A stretch of DNA of 37,162 bases from Chara braunii (lineage: Eukaryota; Streptophyta; Charophyceae; Charales; Characeae): NCBI GenBank assembly GCA_003427395.1, contig BFEA01000411.1, positions 333,467 to 370,628 of the forward strand, in the 5' to 3' direction. Below, piece by piece: positions 32,541 to 37,162 of the stretch. Both the position numbers and the translations under genes were made by a program. The notes under the pieces were generated by a model. It searched no databases, was not told the DNA's origin, and saw only the letters and a list, made by a program, of their open reading frames with translations. Each line of letters opens with the position of its first letter. Positions within the stretch are counted from its first letter, which is position 1.

Positions 32541-32771
32541 ATTCGTACCCCAATACAACATTCCCAATCCACAATTGCAACATACAAAATTTGGTTAGTA
32601 TTGATAATCATCGTCTCCAAAACATGTATATACATATATCATTTTCATATCTTCTTTTGTATGACTGTGTATGTGTTCTTATGTGTCAAGTGTTGAAAAA
32701 CAATAACACAACATCTCGAATACATGTTTTTGTAACGCATCTCGTTTTCTCCTTGATGTGAATAGGTCCCC

Positions 32772-32842
32772 AGTCCATAAGTGCCTAGTACATAGCGGCT
32801 AAACACAATGTATGTGCTCCAATTGATAGGCACCTAATGACC
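32772..32842. repeat. 71-bp palindromic repeat, copy 8 (diverged)
   Basis: Left arm AGTCCATAAGTGCCTA and right arm TAGGCACCTAATGACC are diverged, but the total length remains 71 bp. Confidence 0.75.
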
Positions 32843-32881
32843 CTACCGATATTATACATCTCGTGATGAACATAAAAATGT

Positions 32882-32952
32882 AGTCGGTAGGTGCCTACTC
32901 CCTTCCCGTTAATCAGACGCAATATGGCAATTTTCATAGGCACTTACTGACC
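32882..32952. repeat. 71-bp palindromic repeat, copy 9
   Basis: Left arm AGTCGGTAGGTGCCTA at 32882 and right arm TAGGCACTTACTGACC ending at 32952. The spacing is exactly 71 bp. Confidence 0.88.
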
Positions 32953-33283
32953 ACATTTAAATAACATCTCGCCCGTAATGAAATTGCGAGCACCCAATGA
33001 CTCTTTCATGTTCCACATCTTTTGGCAAAAATAAAACTGTGGTCGGTGGGTGCCTATTTCCTTCGTGATGAACACACACAATGTCGCAATTTTCATAGGC
33101 ACCTATTGACCGTCATCTTGCAAGAACACATCCTCCATGTTCCAATTCGCAGATACCTGTTATATTCATATTAAACAGATGGGACGTGGGAGGGTCAGTA
33201 CGCACATACTCATCCCAATCTGAGGAGCATTTTCGTATGGAATGTGCAGTTCTTTGCTTTGTTGACATTTAACAGACCAAGTG
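32926..33283. repeat. About 355-bp segmental duplication, copy 1
   Basis: From GGCAATTTTCATAGGCAC through GGAATGTGCAGTTCTTTG and TTGACAT this segment is repeated at 34346-34700 with roughly 85-90 percent identity by eye. It includes palindrome copy 10 and the right arm of copy 9. Confidence 0.85.
33041..33111. repeat. 71-bp palindromic repeat, copy 10
   Basis: Left arm GGTCGGTGGGTGCCTAT at 33041 and right arm ATAGGCACCTATTGACC ending at 33111. Confidence 0.88.
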
Positions 33284-33353
33284 AGAATAAGAAAGAGAGA
33301 GCAATTATTATTTAAAAAAAACAAAAATGTGGCCGAGAGGAGGAGACTACTGC

Positions 33354-33561
33354 TTTAGACCACTAGTACTTGGCCTATACATCAGGCGGGGGCCCTTGGC
33401 GTTAACAACACGCAATTTTCGCACCTCGGGCTACCGGACCTGGATGGTCGGCGCCGCCAGCCTTTCTGAATCGAATAATGGAAAGAGCGCTTCAGCAAAA
33501 GGCGCGCAGGGCACTTTCAGATAGCTCCGCGACAATAGCTAGGCCAAGTACTGGTGGTTTA
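33354..33561. mobile_element. Small inverted-repeat (MITE-like) insertion, about 208 bp
   Basis: TTTAGACCACTAGTACTTGG continuing to CCTA (33354-33377) is matched in reverse complement at about 33540-33563 with roughly 20 of 24 positions paired. The interior is GC-rich and unlike the AT-rich surroundings. It lies inside the palindrome-rich right-hand array. No clear target-site duplication is visible, so the exact ends are uncertain. The short open frame inside is not a convincing gene. Confidence 0.6.
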
Positions 33562-33639
33562 GGATTGAAAACAACGAAGGTCGTCTTATTCATTAGGCAC
33601 CTTTTGACCCTCCCCATCTTAAATCTTTGCGGAAAAGAA

Positions 33640-33710
33640 TTGAAGTAGGTGCCTGCTTTAAAGACATTGCATACATATTATTGTTGAGGCTTGGCAAGTA
33701 GCTACCAACC
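33640..33710. repeat. 71-bp palindromic repeat, copy 11 (diverged)
   Basis: TTGAAGTAGGTGCC at 33640 and GCTACCAACC ending at 33710. The arms are weakly complementary but the 71-bp length is retained. Confidence 0.6.
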
Positions 33711-33760
33711 CCACCAAGAGTGATATTACTCCAAGTAACATTGAGGTTCTTCACTTCAGA

Positions 33761-33791
<31 letters not shown>

Positions 33792-33905
33792 TGAAAATCA
33801 TGTCGTTGACTTGTGCCTTAGCGATTCTCTGCATCCGTCTCCTAAATGGAATCTCGTTTCATCGTTTCTGTGGCTCGGAGCATGTAGCGCAACATAATAA
33901 GTGGT

Positions 33906-33976
33906 GGTCGGTAGGTGCATACAAATTTGTCTTTCAAAACATTTATTGTCTACATATTAGTGTGCACCTACCAACT
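33906..33976. repeat. 71-bp palindromic repeat, copy 12
   Basis: Left arm GGTCGGTAGGTGC at 33906 and right arm GCACCTACCAACT ending at 33976. Confidence 0.88.
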
Positions 33977-34182
33977 ACGTTCCTTTTATGAAATCGAAAA
34001 ATCTTTCTATTTTTAGTTCGATCGCTCGCGCGCGCGCGCGAGAGAGAGAGAGAGCGAGAAAAAAAAAGAAAAAAAACATGTTGTTGACTTGTGGCTTCGC
34101 GATTCTTCGCTTCCGTCTTCTAAATGGTCCTCAATTCATCGTTTCTATGGATCGGAGCATGTCGTGCAACATAATAAGTGGT

Positions 34183-34253
34183 GGTCGATAGGTGCATACA
34201 AATCTGTCTTTCAGAACATTGATTGTCTTCATATTAGTTATCAGCTACCGACC
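34183..34253. repeat. 71-bp palindromic repeat, copy 13
   Basis: Left arm GGTCGATAGGTGC at 34183 and right arm CAGCTACCGACC ending at 34253. The interior is close to that of copy 12. Confidence 0.85.
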
Positions 34254-34313
34254 ACATTCCATTTTTGAAATCGAAAAATCTTTCTATTTTCATTCGATCG
34301 ATCGATCGCTCGC

Positions 34314-34345
<32 letters not shown>

Positions 34346-34356
<11 letters not shown>

Positions 34357-34700
34357 TCATAGGCACCTACCGACCGCATTTAAATGACATATCTCCATAA
34401 TGAAACTACAAGCACCTAATGACCCTGTTCATTTTCTAAATTTTTTGGCAAAAATATAACTGTGGTCGGTAGGTGCCTATTTCCTTCTAAAGAACACACA
34501 CAATGTGGCAATTTTAATAGGTACCTACAGACCGTCATCCTGCAAGAACACATCCTCCAAGTTCCAATTCGAAGGCACCTGTTATATTCATATTAAACAG
34601 ATGGGATGTGGGAGGGTCAGTATGCACATAGTCATCCCACTGAGAGGAGCATTTTCATGTGGAATGTGCAGTTCTTTGTTTTTTTGACATATAAGAGAAC
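34346..34700. repeat. About 355-bp segmental duplication, copy 2
   Basis: Second copy of 32926-33283, about 1.42 kb downstream. Its first palindrome has lost the left arm, which is replaced by the GA tract 34313-34347; only TAGGCACCTACCGACC (34360-34375) remains. Confidence 0.85.
34464..34533. repeat. 70-bp palindromic repeat, copy 14
   Basis: Left arm GGTCGGTAGGTGCCTAT at 34464 and right arm ATAGGTACCTACAGACC ending at 34533. Confidence 0.88.
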
Positions 34701-34750
34701 AAGAGAGAATTTAGGGTTGCTGTCATGGGAGAACATCACCATCAGATTTG

Positions 34751-34783
34751 CGGGGCGGGGGGGGGGGGGGGAAGGGGGGGGGT
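34751..34783. repeat. G-rich tract
   Basis: Runs of G interrupted by single C or AA. Likely slippage-prone and able to form a G-quadruplex. It marks the boundary between the palindrome array and the LINE fragment. Confidence 0.85.
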
Positions 34784-35879
34784 AAAATTGCAATACAAAC
34801 GACTTTTGGCTGAGGGGCACCTTGAAATTCCTTGTTAATTTCAAGAAAATAAAAAAATTGAGAAAACATGAGTCCAAATGTACACTTTTAATTCAGCAAA
34901 ATGTATCCGGTACAGCAAAATGTGGCACTGTTGGCCAAATGGCAGGTACATGCAATGATGGAAACAGGCATGAAGCTTTGGATGGACGTGGCATAATATA
35001 TTCTAGGGACAGAGTGGGGACTGAAGGATCATTCAAAAGTTTGGCTATGTATGTTGCTGCCTTCTTTTGGGAACCGCCGACCTAAATATCGACTTTGGAA
35101 GGGTATCATGGGGGCATGGAACAAGGTCAGACCCGGTAAACAGCAACTGCCAAAGACAAAACAGAAAATTTAGAATCAACAACTCTTCGAAAAGCAGGAA
35201 ATTTTGCAAGAAGACGGTTTGCAGTTCTCTACAGCGGATATTCGCGGAGGTTTTGGCAAGGCCTGGGTCAAGGAGTTTTGCAGATTCGGGACATAAGGGG
35301 TGACGGTTGGTCAGATTTCTTGGACCTGCCGCAGCTGAGAAGAAAGCTCCCTCGCCTCCACAATGTGTAAGCTCACAGGGAGGCCCTCATCAAGGCCATC
35401 CCTAGAAGATGGGTAAATTTGTTACTTTCAAATGCAGAACATCAACCAGGGACGTGGCTTCAAACTAATAACCAGTCAGGCCAGCTAGGTCGGGTGCTAC
35501 GCATAACAAGTTCAGATCAGGATAAGGGAGTAAGGGCTGAAAGCTGACGCATTACTAACGGGCCCAATAGCATGAGAGGCCTGAAGCTGGTGGAAGAAAA
35601 TGTTTTGATTCAGGACATCGGACAATTGGAGGAGGCCAGGGTATTCATCCAAAAGGCCCAGCATGGTAGAGAAGTGGCCACCTACCTGGGAGCAGCAAAG
35701 CACTTGAGGATGGAAGCACTGGTCGTGGGATGGGAAGGACATACAGGTTTTTCCCCACTTGCTCAGTATAAACCAAAGGTGGGTGTAATGAGCCAACAAG
35801 AAAAGTTGAAGAAAACTGCTACTTCCCTAGCCCGGCAGTGTGCCGACTCCGCAAATGGGAGGGGTCACTGATCAAGGTC

Positions 35880-36325
35880 TGTGAAACTTTTGGAAAGCCC
35901 TCACAAAGATCCCAGCCCAAAAGCATGCTAGCATAATGTGGCTTCAGTCCCTGTTGGTGACAACCACAACAATGTGGTTGTCCTCAGAGGGAATGAAGAT
36001 CTCCGCGACTTGCCTGCGTTGCAACTGGGCCTGGGAAAATGCGATCCATCTATGGTTACAATGGGCAGCTGAGTTACTAAAGTGGTGGAAGGAGCACTGC
36101 AGGAGAATTTCAAGAGAGACACCAGAGTGCTCGGACCCCTGGATGCTTACAGGCTTACTTCCGCAGGGGTTACACTACTCAGGAGGTTGGGGCTACGTTG
36201 CTCTGTGCTGCAGGGGGGTATTAATGGAGGCTATTTGGAAAGCCAGAAACGCGAAGGTCTTCCGAGGTGAAGAAATCCCCTACAGCAGGAACAACAACAA
36301 GTCAGACAGGGGATCAGAAGGATAA
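35880..36325 (+). pseudogene. RT-associated zinc-binding domain (zf-RVT-like) of LINE ORF2, degraded
   Basis: The frame includes WKALTKIPAQKHA, then CLRCNWAWENAIHLWLQ and the C-terminal IWKARNAKVFRGE. This matches the zinc-binding domain after reverse transcriptase in plant LINEs (C-x2-C ... E...HL...C ... IWKARN). The expected final Cys is Trp here. An upstream piece at 35572-35871 and earlier stretches are in other frames or cut by stops, so the domain is a relic. Confidence 0.72.
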
Positions 36326-36804
36326 TACGACCAGATGGCCTGAGTAGGAACATTGTCAGACTTGTTAGAACCTGGGCCAAGGAGGGTAGACTGGTTTTCT
36401 TCAATGCTGAAGGATTGCTAGAAATTTGCAAATGGTTGTCAGACACCCAAGATTGATAGTTCAAGGCTGGATCTTAAAAGAGCTCTCTAATTCCTCTGAT
36501 GGTAAAGTATAGTAGTAGGCCAATGAGGAGAATTTTCATCGAAACAAATTTAGTACCTCCAGACTGCATAGACAGTCATTTTTGCAAGAGCTTTAACGCT
36601 TATTTGGGAAGCCTTTTGTGAATTAGCAAGGGACGTTCGACCCGGTTTCCAGCAATAGAAGTTTTAATCTAGAATGGTTGGTGGGTCTTCGAGCTGAGTT
36701 CGTAAGCGAAACTGGCTGAGGCTGGCAGGATAACTCCGGGTCGAATTGTGAGGTCGTCGGGCTCGTCCCAAAGTTTTATTGATAATATATATCGAACCTT
36801 TCCC

Positions 36805-36829
36805 AAAAAAAAAAAAAAAAAAAAAAAAA
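36805..36829 (+). other. Poly(A) tail of the LINE
   Basis: A run of 25 A residues immediately after ATATCGAACCTTTCCC, in the sense orientation of the LINE coding fragments. It defines the 3' end of the insertion. Confidence 0.8.
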
Positions 36830-37162
36830 CGACTTCCACCAATTATTAGATTGGTTTGACATCTCTCTCTATATAAGATGTTCTCTTTGGCTTCTGTTTT
36901 TTGAGAACTCAGAGGACGGGTTGTGTCCCGCAGCTCAACTCACATAGCATCATCCAAATTGAATCATCTACCCCATTCACCAACAACCACCTACCCTGCA
37001 CTGTACTACCCAGCCCGTGTAGTACGTAGTGCTTCACAGACGAGGTAGTAACAGGCAGTCCACATAGTATGACACACCGTTTTTTCGGTTGTGAACAATG
37101 TAAGTCGTGTTTGTGCATCTGTGTTTTTCAAGCGTAGCTGTTTTGGAGGTGGGACATACACA
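36830..37162. other. Flanking sequence, nothing assigned
   Basis: CT-rich stretch near 36860 and a TATATAAG element at about 36870-36878, but no coding frame with recognisable character follows within the window. Confidence 0.4.

Larger units (their letters stand above)
33768..34345. repeat. Two 280-bp direct repeats, each GA tract + core + palindrome
   Basis: Units starting near 33768 and 34041 share a (GA)n tract, GTTGACTTGTGNCTTNGCGATTCT, CTAAATGG, GGAGCATGTNGNGCAACATAATAAGTGG, then a palindrome, then GAAATCGAAAAATCTTTCTATTTT. A third GA tract follows at 34313-34347. The design (microsatellite, core, palindrome) parallels the left-hand array at 17.0-18.9 kb with a different core. Confidence 0.8.
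17000..34700 (-). mobile_element. Putative large Plavaka/CACTA-like DNA transposon region (one or two elements)
   Basis: Four minus-strand decayed genes lie here: transposase, Ulp1-like protease and two unrecognised charged proteins. They are bracketed by arrays of a 71-bp palindrome at 17.3-18.9 and 32.8-34.5 kb, with a further pair at 24.4-24.9 kb. CACTA/EnSpm elements carry clustered subterminal motifs in both orientations that bind the transposase accessory protein; this array would fit that role. I could not identify terminal inverted repeats or a target-site duplication, so the outer limits are approximate. The internal pair at 24.4-24.9 kb could mean two adjacent or nested elements. 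Confidence 0.5.
34900..36829 (+). mobile_element. 5'-truncated LINE (L1-type) retrotransposon with poly(A) tail
   Basis: Plus-strand pieces in different frames together give the C-terminal end of a LINE ORF2. A thumb-like segment FKSLAMYVAAFFW (near 35030-35070) is followed by WKGIMGAWNKVRPGKQ and NQQLFEKQEILQEDG. Next comes VLQIRDIRGDGWSDFLDLPQ (near 35276), and then the RT-associated zinc-binding region at about 35880-36260. A 3' untranslated region ends in 25 A residues at 36805-36829. The endonuclease and RT catalytic core are missing, as in a typical 5'-truncated insertion. The start is approximate. Confidence 0.75.

Noticed and set aside
2282-34533. CRISPR array made of the repeated palindromes
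   Set aside because: Spacing between copies is irregular (hundreds of bases to kilobases), the repeats are diverged, no cas genes are present and the genome is eukaryotic.

Overview
This looks like a gene-poor, repeat-rich nuclear window from a large eukaryotic genome. The evidence is long TA, CT/GA, AC/TG and homopolymer microsatellites, many tandem repeats, and only transposon-type coding sequence. There are no operons, rRNAs or convincing tRNAs. A plant-lineage genome fits best because of a 5'-truncated LINE with a plant-style zinc-binding RT tail and a retrotransposon Gag with a CCHC knuckle. A streptophyte alga such as Chara is a guess; nothing in the sequence proves it. Scattered single N bases between 3165 and 4123, and frame breaks at homopolymers, suggest imperfect consensus quality.

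Left part (1-16.8 kb): no intact gene. It holds a possible minus-strand LTR/primer-binding junction near 245-255, two 70-bp palindromes (2282-2498), a duplicated 180-bp block carrying a short hairpin (2884-3678), several degenerate tandem arrays (7.8-9.3 kb and 15.3-15.6 kb), a possible primer-binding site near 9337 and, nearly 4 kb downstream, a broken Gag gene (13128-14208) with no recognisable pol behind it.

Central and right part (17-34.7 kb): four decayed genes, all on the minus strand. From right to left they are an unrecognised acidic-linker protein (32442-30781), a Plavaka-type (CACTA/EnSpm-related) transposase with an N-terminal zinc finger (29113-26345), a Ulp1/C48-type cysteine protease (24033-22076) and a highly charged protein with an unrecognised C-terminal domain (21694-19848). 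Transposase plus Ulp1-like protease is typical of large CACTA/KDZ/Plavaka DNA transposons, so these are best read as the gene set of one or two such elements. The reading frames are long but broken by single stop codons and by homopolymer frameshifts.

The most striking non-coding signal is a family of 70-71 bp imperfect palindromes ending in GGTCGGTAGGTGC / GCACCTACCGACC. At least 14 copies occur, at 2.3-2.5, 17.3-18.9, 24.4-24.9 and 32.8-34.5 kb. Their length is almost constant while the interiors diverge. They bracket the minus-strand genes, the layout expected of subterminal transposase-binding repeats, although each is organised as a fixed-size hairpin. Two of the intergenic spacers also share an A-rich minisatellite.

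Right end (about 34.9-36.83 kb): a plus-strand, 5'-truncated LINE ending in a 25-nt poly(A). The last 330 bases show nothing I can assign.
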